A DNA stretch of 28,164 nucleotides from the NCBI GenBank assembly GCA_023387695.1, contig JAEWHT010000287.1, forward strand, positions 1-28,164, read 5' to 3'. The notes below the pieces were generated by a model. It saw nothing but the letters and a program-made list of their open reading frames with translations. It had not been told where the DNA came from and ran no database searches. The position numbers were made by a program, and so were the translations under genes. This stretch comes from Pseudomonadota bacterium (GTDB lineage: Bacteria; Pseudomonadota; Alphaproteobacteria; Rhizobiales; Xanthobacteraceae). This document shows positions 15,239-22,698 of the stretch, piece by piece (the first letter of the stretch is position 1; each line of letters starts with the position of its first letter).

Positions 15239-15856
15239 ATGAACACCCTGTCCAGCCTTTGGACCGAGACCGCCGACGGCCAGCTCGGCATCTGGATGTC
15301 GGCGCTGTCAGGTGTCGCGGCGGCGCTGGCGGTCGCGCTGGCGATGACGGTGTACTTCCGCCTGAGCTACCGGACCTGGCGCGACGTCGCCAAGCACGGC
15401 CTGGCAACACTCGCCGCATTCGCCCTGTTCGCCTTCGCCGCCTACGACATGCGGCACGCCGCGGCGGCCTATCTGGGCCTCAACCCGTCCAAGCCGGCAG
15501 TCGAGTTCGAGATCCGCATGCCGCGCGAGACCCTGACGACCGCGTCCACCGACACCCAGATCGAGCTGCACACTGACCGCAACCAGACCCTCGCGCTGGT
15601 CGACGGCGTCAGCGACCTCGACGACGGGCGCGCCGTGTTGCGCGGCGCGGTGGCGCTGAACTACCGCACCGCCGATCGCGTGCTGGTGCTGAACCTGCCC
15701 GGCAAGGGCACATTCGAGTTTCGCCTGCGCCTGCCCGCCGAGCCGCATCGCACCGAGCAGTTCGGGCCCTGGCATCTCGCCGACCGCATCGCCTCGCAGG
15801 TTGCAAGCGGCGTCGCGCAACAGGACGCCTACACGATCCGCTATCGCGTGCTTTAA
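15239..15856 (+). CDS. Membrane-anchored protein of unknown function
   Basis: A 205-residue protein I do not recognise. Two hydrophobic segments (about residues 20-40 and 53-70) are separated by a short basic loop (RLSYRTWRDVAKHG), so both ends of the pair probably face the same side. Residues 85-205 are hydrophilic and strand-rich (FEIRMPRETLTTASTDTQIE.., VLNLPGKGTFEFRLRLP) and look like a beta-sandwich domain, probably exposed on one side of the inner membrane. No catalytic motif is visible. The start ATG 15239 has AAGGCGAG about 7 bases upstream. It is divergent from the MAPEG gene and followed closely by a phosphoesterase gene, which could be cotranscribed. Confidence 0.75.
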   Translation: MNTLSSLWTETADGQLGIWMSALSGVAAALAVALAMTVYFRLSYRTWRDVAKHGLATLAAFALFAFAAYDMRHAAAAYLGLNPSKPAVEFEIRMPRETLTTASTDTQIELHTDRNQTLALVDGVSDLDDGRAVLRGAVALNYRTADRVLVLNLPGKGTFEFRLRLPAEPHRTEQFGPWHLADRIASQVASGVAQQDAYTIRYRVL

Positions 15857-15924
15857 ACTTTGTTTCATCGCAAGCTTTGCGCACGCGTCATCGTTCCGAC
15901 GTTTGGGCGCGCGATACTTTGCGC

Positions 15925-16767
15925 ATGTCCCAATTTCGCATCACCCAGATTTCCGACACGCATCTCGGCCAGCGCTTTCCCGGCCTGATCGCAAACTTTC
16001 ATCGCGTGAGCGAGCACGTCGACGCCGACAGGCCTGATCTCGTCATCAACACCGGCGACGTCTCGTTCGATGGACCCACCAGCCGCGGCGATATGGCGTT
16101 CGCAAAAAGCCTGCACGATGCATTGCCTGTCGATTGTCGCTATTTGCCGGGCAACCATGATATCGGCGACAACCCGACCGCACTCGGACCGGCACCGAAG
16201 CCGCCGGTCGCCGAAGTGCATCGCCAGCAATTCCGCGACATTATCGGCGAAGACCATTGGTCGTTCGACGCCGCCGGCTGGCACTTCATCGGCCTCAACT
16301 CGCTGGTGATGAACTCAGGCCTCGCGTTCGAAGCCGAGCAGTTCGATTGGCTCGCCGCTGATATCGCGCGCATCAACGGCAAGCCGGCCGCGCTTTTCCT
16401 GCACAAGCCGGTGTTCCTCAACCAGCCTGACGATCCCGAGACGCCGGAGACTTCGATCCGCTACGTGCCGCAGCCCGCGCGTGCGCGGCTGATCGAGATG
16501 TTCGCACGCGTTGATCTGCGTCTCATCGCCAGCGGTCACGTGCACCAGCGCCGCGATTTCACCTATTGCCACACGCGCCATGTCTGGGCGCCGTCAGCCG
16601 GCTTCAAGATCAACGACGCACGTCAGGACCGCATCGCGATCAAGGAAACAGGCCTCGTCGAATACCGCTTCGCTCCTGACAGCCTTGAAGTGCGCCATTT
16701 GCGCGCGGCAGGCCAGATCGATGTCGATATCGAAGAACTGTTCGCGCAGATGGGCGGCGAGCACTAA
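15925..16767 (+). CDS. Calcineurin-like metallophosphoesterase
   Basis: A 280-residue phosphoesterase with all five metal-ligand motifs: D-x-H (Asp11, His13 in ISDTHLG), GD (Asp45 in TGDVS), GNHD (Asn77, His78), His160 (FLHKP) and GHVH (His205, His207). This pattern is that of class III cyclic-nucleotide phosphodiesterases and related enzymes (CpdA-like), which use two metal ions. The substrate is not settled by sequence. ATG 15925 is preferred over TTG 15877; no good ribosome binding site is visible before it. It lies 68 bp downstream of the unknown membrane protein gene on the same strand. Confidence 0.9.
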   Translation: MSQFRITQISDTHLGQRFPGLIANFHRVSEHVDADRPDLVINTGDVSFDGPTSRGDMAFAKSLHDALPVDCRYLPGNHDIGDNPTALGPAPKPPVAEVHRQQFRDIIGEDHWSFDAAGWHFIGLNSLVMNSGLAFEAEQFDWLAADIARINGKPAALFLHKPVFLNQPDDPETPETSIRYVPQPARARLIEMFARVDLRLIASGHVHQRRDFTYCHTRHVWAPSAGFKINDARQDRIAIKETGLVEYRFAPDSLEVRHLRAAGQIDVDIEELFAQMGGEH

Positions 16768-16785
16768 GCGCTCGCTCTTCGCTTC

Positions 16786-17085
16786 TCAGGCGACGCTCTT
16801 GAGATCCTGCTGGATCGCAGCGAGCAAGGATTGCAGCGCTTCGCTGGTGACAGGTGCAGATGCCGTATCATTGGCGGGGATGATCTTGGCGGGCTCAGCC
16901 ACCTGCGCCGTACGATTGGGAAAGCGCGGCGGAGGCGTCGGCATCCGAGGCTGCACGAAAGTGCCTTCGTCCTCACTGTGCACGAACTTGCCATGGATGA
17001 CGTCGTCATGGCGGCCCATGACGAACATGGCCGCCCAATAGCCGGCAGCCAAAAGGATTACGCAGAAAATACCGATCTCTAACAT
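16786..17085 (-). CDS. Small single-span membrane protein, unknown function
   Basis: A 99-residue protein I do not recognise. Residues 2-21 form one hydrophobic helix (LEIGIFCVILLAAGYWAAMF), then a charged stretch with two histidines (GRHDDVIHGKFVH), a proline-rich linker (PRMPTPPPRFPN) and a short C-terminal helix (SEALQSLLAAIQQDLKSV). It would be anchored in the inner membrane with a flexible tail. ATG 17085 has TTAGGGTG upstream. It converges on the phosphoesterase gene, 18 bp apart. Coding potential is supported by third-position G/C bias and a sensible ribosome binding site, but not by a known family. Confidence 0.65.
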   Translation of the reverse strand: MLEIGIFCVILLAAGYWAAMFVMGRHDDVIHGKFVHSEDEGTFVQPRMPTPPPRFPNRTAQVAEPAKIIPANDTASAPVTSEALQSLLAAIQQDLKSVA

Positions 17086-17202
17086 CGCAACACCCTAAAT
17101 ATGCGCGATGATTCAATGCCTTCGCCCAGCCGTCAATGAACCCTGGGTCATAGACGCGGGTTTTTGCGGGTAGGTGTTGCCGATCGGTAACTATTCGTTA
17201 AC

Positions 17203-17231
17203 CACCGGTGTCCCGAGGTGTGACACCGGTG
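17203..17231. other. 10-bp perfect palindrome between co-oriented genes
   Basis: CACCGGTGTC (17203-17212) and GACACCGGTG (17222-17231) are perfect complements with a 9-base loop. It lies 50 bp downstream of the MDR reductase stop and about 120 bp upstream of the small membrane protein start (both on minus). No T-run follows, so it could be a weak terminator or an operator. AACTATT occurs on both sides of it. Confidence 0.5.
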
Positions 17232-17280
17232 CAACTATTGGACGCTCCAGGCCTCTAACCGGCGCTGCAGACCGTAGAGC

Positions 17281-18303
17281 TTAGGCCTTGTCCGGCCCGA
17301 CCCGGACCAGCTGCTTGCCGAAATTGGCGCCCTTCAGCAGTCCCATGAACGCGCCAGGCGCACTCTCGAGGCCCTCGGTGACGAACTCCTTGTACTTGAC
17401 CTTACCGTCGCGGACCCAGCCCGACATGTCGCGCAGGAAGTCGCCGTGGCGTGAGGCAAAGTCGGAGACGATGAAGCCGCGGAAGGTCAGCCGCTTGGTC
17501 AGCGTCGCACGCATCATTGAAGCGGCCCATTTCGGCGGCTTGGCCTCGGTGTCGTTGTAATGCGCGATCAGGCCGCAGACCGGAACGCGCGCGAATGCAT
17601 TGAGCAGCGGGAAGACCGCCTCGAACACGGCGCCTCCGACATTCTCGAAATAGACGTCGATGCCTTTCGGGCAGGCGTCCTTCAGCTTCGCCGCCAGATC
17701 AGGATCGCGGTGATCGATGCAGGCATCGAAGCCGAGCTCCTTCACCACGTAGTCGCACTTGTCCTTGCCGCCGGCGATGCCAACCGCGCGTGCGCCCTTG
17801 ATCTTTGCGATCTGGCCGACGGCCGAGCCGACCGCGCCGGAGGCACCCGCGACGACGACGGTCTCGCCTTCCTGCGGCTTGCCGATGTCGAGCAGGCCCG
17901 TATAGGCGGTCATGCCGGGCATGCCGAGCACGCCGATGGAGGTCGAGATCGGGCCAAGCTTGGGATCAACCTTGATCAGGCCCTTGCCGTTCGAGATCGC
18001 GTGAGACTGCCAGCCGGTGCGTGCACGAACGATGTCGCCGACCGCGAAATCCGGATTGTTGGAAGCAGCAACCGCGCTCACCGCCTCGCCTTCCATCACG
18101 CCACCAACCGGCACCGGCGCGGCATAGGACGGACCATCGCTCATGCGCCCGCGCATATAAGGATCAAGCGACAGCCAGATCGTACGCAGCAACACTTCGC
18201 CCGCGCCGGGCGTCGGCACCGCGAATTCCTCCAGACGAAAATCAGATGATTTGGGTTCGCCGACGGGACGTGCGGCGAGAACGATGCGCTTTGCTTGGGA
18301 CAT
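17281..18303 (-). CDS. NADP-dependent oxidoreductase, MDR superfamily (curcumin/prostaglandin reductase-like)
   Basis: A 340-residue zinc-independent medium-chain dehydrogenase/reductase. The subfamily signature of leukotriene B4 dehydrogenase/prostaglandin reductase-like enzymes is present: LSLDPYMRGRM (45-54). The nucleotide-binding loop is AGASGAVGSAVGQIAK (152-167), followed by GGKDKCDYVVKELG, the usual NADPH 2'-phosphate region. These enzymes reduce the C=C bond of enones such as curcumin or alkenals, so this may be a detoxification enzyme. ATG 18303 has a strong GGAGGAA site. A dispersed repeat lies upstream, separating it from guaB. Confidence 0.93.
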   Translation of the reverse strand: MSQAKRIVLAARPVGEPKSSDFRLEEFAVPTPGAGEVLLRTIWLSLDPYMRGRMSDGPSYAAPVPVGGVMEGEAVSAVAASNNPDFAVGDIVRARTGWQSHAISNGKGLIKVDPKLGPISTSIGVLGMPGMTAYTGLLDIGKPQEGETVVVAGASGAVGSAVGQIAKIKGARAVGIAGGKDKCDYVVKELGFDACIDHRDPDLAAKLKDACPKGIDVYFENVGGAVFEAVFPLLNAFARVPVCGLIAHYNDTEAKPPKWAASMMRATLTKRLTFRGFIVSDFASRHGDFLRDMSGWVRDGKVKYKEFVTEGLESAPGAFMGLLKGANFGKQLVRVGPDKA

Positions 18304-18404
18304 GATGGCTTCCTCCGATTTGTCTTTCGACGTGGACCGAAGCGGAGGGAGTGACGCGCGTCAATACAAAAGCGGTGGAGCGTGGTGGCGTTTCGTTACG
18401 CGCA

Positions 18405-18552
18405 TCTCTCGTGTCCCGGACGCGCTGCAACGTGCAACGTTGCTGCGCAGAGCCGGGACCTAGAAGGCGACACGGCAACACGTGGCGACATGGGCCCCGG
18501 CTCTGCAACGCATCACCGAAGAGGTGCTGCGCTGCGTCCGGGGCACGAGAGA
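18405..18552. repeat. Dispersed palindromic repeat (TCTCTCGTG type)
   Basis: It starts TCTCTCGTGTCCCGGACGC and ends with GCGTCCGGGGCACGAGAGA, complementary apart from one or two positions. Inner segments CAGAGCCGGGAC and GCCCCGGCTCTG also pair. It fills the gap between guaB (which ends 9 bp further right, on minus) and the MDR reductase, and could act as a terminator for guaB by its stem (inference). Confidence 0.8.
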
Positions 18553-18560
18553 GTCGAGGA

Positions 18561-20051
18561 CTAACCCCCGCCCGGATAGTTCGGGGCTTCGCGCGTGATG
18601 GTCACGTCGTGGACGTGGCTTTCGCGCAGGCCTGCGCCGGTGATGCGAACGAACTGCGCCTTGTCGTGCAGTTCCTTCATGTCCTTGGCGCCGACATAGC
18701 CCATCGCGGCGCGCAAGCCGCCGGCGAGCTGGTGCATGACGTTGCCGACCGGGCCCTTGTAGGGCACCTGGCCCTCGATGCCTTCGGGCACGAGCTTGAG
18801 CGTGTCCTTGATGTCCTGCTGGAAATAACGGTCGGCCGAGCCACGCGCCATCGCGCCGACCGAGCCCATGCCGCGATACGCCTTGTAGGAACGGCCCTGC
18901 CACAGGAACACTTCGCCGGGCGTCTCGTCCGTGCCGGCGAGCAGCGAGCCGACCATCGCGATGTCGGCGCCGGCGGCGAGCGCCTTTGCAAGATCGCCGG
19001 AGAACTTGATGCCGCCGTCGGCGATGACGGGAATGTCGGATTTCTTCGCGGCCTCGACCGCGTCCATGATCGCGGTGAGCTGGGGCACGCCGACGCCGGC
19101 GACGATGCGCGTGGTGCAGATCGAGCCCGGGCCGATGCCGACCTTGATGCAATCAGCGCCGGAGTCGATCAGCGCCTGCGCGCCTTCGGCGGTGGCGACG
19201 TTGCCGGCGACGACCTGCACGGAGTTGGACAGGCGCTTGATGCGGTTCACGGCGTGCAGCACGTGGCGGGAATGGCCGTGCGCGGTGTCGACGACGACGA
19301 GATCGACGCCGGCATCGATCAGCCGTTCGGTGCGCTCGAAGCCGCTGTCGCCGACGGTGGTCGCTGCGGCGACACGCAGTCGGCCCTGCGCGTCCTTGCA
19401 GGCGAGCGGATGGGCGACTGCCTTCTCCATGTCCTTCACGGTGACGAGGCCAACGCAGCGATACTGCTCATCGACCACCAGCAGCTTCTCGATGCGGTGA
19501 TGATGCAGCAGTCGCCTGGCTTCGTCCTGGCTGACATTCTCGCGCACCGTCACGAGACCTTCATGCGTCATCAGCTCGGAGACTTTTTGCCGGCGATCGG
19601 TGGCAAACCGCACGTCGCGGTTGGTGAGGATGCCGACCAGCTTACCGGGCGTGTTCTTGCCCGCACCGGTGACGACGGGAATGCCTGAGATGCCGTGGTC
19701 ACTCATCAGCTTGAGCGCATCGTCGAGCGTGGCGTCAGGGCTGATGGTGAGCGGGTTCACCACCATGCCCGACTCGTAACGCTTGACCTGGCGGACCTGC
19801 GCGGCCTGCCCCTCGGGATCGAAATTGCGGTGGATGACGCCGAGGCCGCCGGCCTGCGCCATGGCGATCGCCATGCGGGCTTCCGTGACGGTGTCCATGG
19901 CGGAGGCCATGATCGGGATGTTGAGGGGAATGGCGCGCGTGACGCGGGAGCGGATGTCGACTTCACCCGGCATCACGTCCGACAGGCCCGGCTTCAACAG
20001 CACGTCGTCGAACGTAAAGGCTTCGCGAATGCCCTGTTGCACCGTGGCCAT
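18561..20051 (-). CDS. guaB: IMP dehydrogenase
   Basis: A 496-residue full-length IMP dehydrogenase, which oxidises IMP to XMP with NAD, the rate-limiting step of guanine nucleotide synthesis. The TIM-barrel halves flank two CBS domains (about 96-155 and 160-215), which bind adenine/guanine nucleotides for allosteric control. The catalytic loop is GIGPGSICTTRIVAGVG with Cys312; the phosphate/flap regions GGIKFSGD and YRGMGS are present. ATG 20051 has GGAAGGAG about 7 bases upstream. Its product is converted to XMP and then GMP by guaA, encoded further along the same strand. Confidence 0.98.
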   Translation of the reverse strand: MATVQQGIREAFTFDDVLLKPGLSDVMPGEVDIRSRVTRAIPLNIPIMASAMDTVTEARMAIAMAQAGGLGVIHRNFDPEGQAAQVRQVKRYESGMVVNPLTISPDATLDDALKLMSDHGISGIPVVTGAGKNTPGKLVGILTNRDVRFATDRRQKVSELMTHEGLVTVRENVSQDEARRLLHHHRIEKLLVVDEQYRCVGLVTVKDMEKAVAHPLACKDAQGRLRVAAATTVGDSGFERTERLIDAGVDLVVVDTAHGHSRHVLHAVNRIKRLSNSVQVVAGNVATAEGAQALIDSGADCIKVGIGPGSICTTRIVAGVGVPQLTAIMDAVEAAKKSDIPVIADGGIKFSGDLAKALAAGADIAMVGSLLAGTDETPGEVFLWQGRSYKAYRGMGSVGAMARGSADRYFQQDIKDTLKLVPEGIEGQVPYKGPVGNVMHQLAGGLRAAMGYVGAKDMKELHDKAQFVRITGAGLRESHVHDVTITREAPNYPGGG

Positions 20052-20156
20052 GTGCCAACTCCTTCCTGCGGCCCTGCCGCAAATAACTATGGATGAGCGC
20101 CACCCTCGGCGTACCTTGCGGCATCGCCGGAGAATCGGAGCCCATCGGTGGGGTTG

Positions 20157-20181
20157 ACGCGGGTCGATAGCATGCCCGCGT
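20157..20181. promoter_or_regulatory. Palindrome upstream of guaB
   Basis: ACGCGGG (20157-20163) and CCCGCGT (20175-20181) form a perfect 7-bp inverted repeat with an 11-bp spacer, centred about 118 bp upstream of the guaB start. It could be an operator for guaB. The GC-rich arms make chance occurrence quite possible. Confidence 0.3.
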
Positions 20182-20264
20182 GACGAATCAAAGCAAATCG
20201 GACCGCTGGCCAGCCATGTACAGGCTTTTTAGCGTAAATTCAGCGAAGATGGACCATCCGCACC

Positions 20265-20370
20265 GTCATTCCGGGGCGCGCCAGTTGGCGCGAGCCCGGA
20301 ATCCATTGGGCCGCGGGGACCGCTGCGGGATGGATTCCGGGCTCGCGACTTCGTCGCGCCCCGGAATGAC
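20265..20370. repeat. Dispersed palindromic repeat (GTCATTCCGG type), copy 2
   Basis: It starts GTCATTCCGGGGCGCG and ends CGCGCCCCGGAATGAC, a perfect complement, with inner GGAATCCAT and ATGGATTCC segments. It shares its ends and inner GAATCCAT motif with copy 1 at 13131-13252 but has a different centre. It lies between divergent guaB and the DHA2 transporter gene. Confidence 0.85.
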
Positions 20371-20485
20371 TGAGGAGCGAACGCAGCATTTAGGTGCTAT
20401 GCGCCGATCCGCAATGGCCCCGGCCGGATGGCGGTGATAAGCCGGAATTCTCGCTGTCCTTCCTGATTTCCATTACCAATCCGTC

Positions 20486-21976
20486 ATGGTCGACAAGCAA
20501 CGCATCATCCCGCTGATCGTGGCCACTGCTCTCTTCATGGAGAACATGGACTCCACGGTGATCGCCACCTCGCTGCCGGCGATCGCGACCGACATCGGCA
20601 CCAATCCGCTGGCACTGAAGCTCGCGATCACTTCCTACCTGCTGTCGCTCGCGGTGTTCATCCCGGCCAGCGGCTGGACTGCCGACAGGTTCGGTGCACG
20701 CATGGTGTTCGCGATTGCGGTCGGCGTGTTCATGGTCGGCTCGATCGGCTGCGCGCTGTCGGGCTCGATCACCGACTTCGTGTTCGCGCGCATTCTCCAG
20801 GGCATGGGCGGCGCGATGATGACGCCGGTGGGGCGTCTCGTGCTGCTGCGCTCCGTCGACAAGAGCGCGCTGGTCAACGCGATGGCCTGGGTGACGGTCC
20901 CTGCCCTGATAGGTCCCGTGATCGGACCACCACTCGGCGGCTTCATCACCACTTACGCGTCGTGGCACTGGATTTTCCTGATCAATATTCCAATCGGGCT
21001 GCTCGGCATCTTCATGGCGTTGAAGTTCATCGACCCCATCAAGAGCGAGACGCAGGAGAGGTTTGATCTCTACGGCATGGTGCTCGCGGGCATCGGGCTT
21101 GCCGGCATCGCGTTCGGTCTCTCGGTGGCCGGGCTCAACCTGCTGCCCTGGAGCACGATTGCGGCGTTGATCGCAGGCGGCACGATCTCGATGACGCTCT
21201 ACGTCATTCATGCCCGGAGAACGGGATCGCCGGTGCTGGACTTTTCGCTGCTGAAGCTGCCGACGCTGCGCGCGGCCGTGATCGGCGGCTTCCTGTTCCG
21301 TCTCGGCGTCGGAGCCCTGCCCTTCCTGCTGCCGCTGTTGATGCAGATCGGATTCGGGCTATCGCCGTTTCATTCCGGCCTCGTCACCTTCTCCTCTTCG
21401 CTCGGCGCCATGGGCATGAAGACGCTGGCCGCTCGTCTCATCCGCGCCTTCGGCTTCCGCAATCTGATGACAGTGAATGCGATCATCAGCGCGTTCTTCC
21501 TCGGCGTCTGCGCGCTGTTCACGGTCACGACCCCGCTGCTGATCATCATGGTGATCCTGGTGGTGGGCGGCTTCTTCCGGTCGCTGGAGTTCACCGCGAT
21601 CAACACGGTGGCCTATGCCGATGTCGAGAGCCCGCAGATGAGCCGCGCCACGACGCTTGTCAGCGTCAACCAGCAATTGGCCGTCTCCGCCGGCGTCGCG
21701 GTCGGAGCCGCCTCGGTCGAGACCACGATGTGGCTGAACCACGTCAACGAGCTCACGGCCAGCGTGTTCATGCCGGCGTTCGTCGTGGTCGCGCTGACCT
21801 CGGCGGTATCAAGCTGGTTCTTCTGGCAGATGCCCGCTGATGCCGGTCACGAGATCTCCGGCCGCAAGGCGGTGGAGATCGCAAGCCGCAAGGGCGCGGC
21901 CAAGAGCGCCGCCACCGCCGCCGTCAAGGTGGCGACGGAAGATACGCAGGACATGCGGGATCAGCGGCTGGGGTGA
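20486..21976 (+). CDS. MFS drug exporter, DHA2 (EmrB/MdtD-like, 14-TM) family
   Basis: A 496-residue inner-membrane transporter with about 14 predicted helices. The DHA2 signs are visible: N-terminal ALFMENMDSTVIATSLPAIATDIG (motif D1, TM1), motif A GWTADRFGARMVF, and motif C region WVTVPALIGPVIGPPLGGFI in TM5. The C-terminal tail after SSWFFWQMPADAGHE (from about residue 441) is hydrophilic and Ala/Lys-rich. These pumps export lipophilic drugs or dyes with protons; the substrate is not readable. No convincing ribosome binding site lies before ATG 20486. A fragment matching its tail recurs at about 25161-25212. Confidence 0.92.
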   Translation: MVDKQRIIPLIVATALFMENMDSTVIATSLPAIATDIGTNPLALKLAITSYLLSLAVFIPASGWTADRFGARMVFAIAVGVFMVGSIGCALSGSITDFVFARILQGMGGAMMTPVGRLVLLRSVDKSALVNAMAWVTVPALIGPVIGPPLGGFITTYASWHWIFLINIPIGLLGIFMALKFIDPIKSETQERFDLYGMVLAGIGLAGIAFGLSVAGLNLLPWSTIAALIAGGTISMTLYVIHARRTGSPVLDFSLLKLPTLRAAVIGGFLFRLGVGALPFLLPLLMQIGFGLSPFHSGLVTFSSSLGAMGMKTLAARLIRAFGFRNLMTVNAIISAFFLGVCALFTVTTPLLIIMVILVVGGFFRSLEFTAINTVAYADVESPQMSRATTLVSVNQQLAVSAGVAVGAASVETTMWLNHVNELTASVFMPAFVVVALTSAVSSWFFWQMPADAGHEISGRKAVEIASRKGAAKSAATAAVKVATEDTQDMRDQRLG

Positions 21977-21993
21977 GCTCTCGGTATCGTTGC

Positions 21994-22018
21994 GGAACTT
22001 AACCAATGTTGCCCCGTT
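21994..22018 (+). promoter_or_regulatory. EcfG-type general stress response promoter
   Basis: GGAAC (21994-21998) and CGTT (22015-22018) are separated by exactly 16 bases, matching the GGAAC-N16/17-CGTT consensus of the alphaproteobacterial extracytoplasmic sigma factor EcfG. Transcription would begin near 22025, about 35 bases before the CsbD start codon. CsbD proteins are general stress proteins, which fits (established for other species; inferred here). Confidence 0.7.
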
Positions 22019-22059
22019 GTATGACGCATAACATCTGACGCGCATCAAAGGAGGCAACG

Positions 22060-22275
22060 ATGAGTGGCACGACCGACAAGATCAAGGGAATGACCAACGA
22101 GGCCATCGGCAAGGCGAAGCAGGGCATCGGCGAGGCCGTTGGCTCCGATAAGATGAAGGTCGAGGGCGCCGCGCAGGAAGCCAAGGGCGACGCCCAGCAG
22201 GCTATGGGGGACGCGAAGAACGCCGCCAAGGACGCCGTCAACAAAACGGCCGACGCATTGAAGAAGCCGCTGTGA
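22060..22275 (+). CDS. CsbD family stress protein
   Basis: A 71-residue hydrophilic protein of the CsbD family: TDKIKGMTNEAIGKAKQGIGEAVGSDKMKVEGAAQE.. with repeated Ala/Lys-rich helical segments (KGDAQQAMGDAKNAAKDAVNKTADALKK) that resemble late-embryogenesis-abundant proteins. CsbD genes are induced by general stress in many bacteria; the molecular role is not known. The start has a strong AAAGGAGG site 7 bases upstream. It sits alone behind an EcfG-like promoter and before two stacked terminators. Confidence 0.93.
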   Translation: MSGTTDKIKGMTNEAIGKAKQGIGEAVGSDKMKVEGAAQEAKGDAQQAMGDAKNAAKDAVNKTADALKKPL

Positions 22276-22285
22276 GGCTGAGGGA

Positions 22286-22313
22286 GCGCCTGCCGAAACC
22301 GGCAGGCGTTCTC
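22286..22313 (+). terminator. Stem-loop terminator 1 after csbD
   Basis: CGCCTGCCG (22287-22295) and CGGCAGGCG (22300-22308) form a perfect 9-bp stem with a 4-base loop, followed by TTCTCATTT, which is a weak T-tract. It starts 11 bp after the CsbD stop codon. Confidence 0.75.
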
Positions 22314-22318
22314 ATTTC

Positions 22319-22344
22319 GCCGACAAGCCTTGCCGACAAGCCTT
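22319..22344 (+). repeat. 13-bp tandem duplication
   Basis: GCCGACAAGCCTT is repeated twice in direct tandem (22319-22331 and 22332-22344) between the two stem-loops. It is too short to assign to a class and may be a slippage product. Confidence 0.8.
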
Positions 22345-22346
22345 GG

Positions 22347-22375
22347 ATGCAGAGTTCCAAACTCTGCATTTTTTT
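22347..22375 (+). terminator. Strong intrinsic terminator 2
   Basis: ATGCAGAGTT (22347-22356) and AACTCTGCAT (22360-22369) form a perfect 10-bp stem with a 3-base loop, followed by TTTTTT. It is the best Rho-independent terminator in the window. Confidence 0.92.
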
Positions 22376-22698
22376 ATGTGGTGAACGCTGACCGGCGTGC
22401 TTCCGAGCGGGCGCGCATCGTCGTCTGATTTCCCAATCCGTCATAGTTCCAAGTTGTTGGCTCCTGCCCTGCCAACGAGGGCTGGTGCTTTCACCATGCT
22501 CGGTCTCGAGCCAAACACGACCATCTGCGTTTCGCGCATTCGGCGTCGTCTTTCCGGACAACGCGTCAGAAAACGCGACGAGCGACAGCAGCAGCCGAAC
22601 CATTTTTCCCAAGTGATTCAACGAGGCGCCGATGGCACGCAGATTGCGATGCTCATTCCGACGACACGCCAATCAGCTTGACGAGCGAGGACATTCGG
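22376..22698. other. Gap without a supported gene
   Basis: About 320 bp between the terminator and the second phosphoesterase gene. The only long frame runs leftward from 22672 to 22238, but it would cross both terminators and the 13-bp duplication into the csbD 3' end and has no ribosome binding site. A stretch of its translation (RNEHRNLRAIGASLNHLGKMVR) faintly resembles mobilisation-protein MobC-like sequences, so a decayed gene is possible. Base composition is less coding-like than its neighbours. Confidence 0.4.

Noticed and set aside
18351..19688. 445-codon frame antisense to guaB
   Set aside because: It runs through a dispersed repeat and then mirrors guaB; typical high-GC shadow.
22238..22672. 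144-codon frame on the minus strand after csbD
   Set aside because: It crosses two terminators and a tandem repeat, overlaps the csbD 3' end and has no ribosome binding site. The MobC-like trace is too weak to call a gene.
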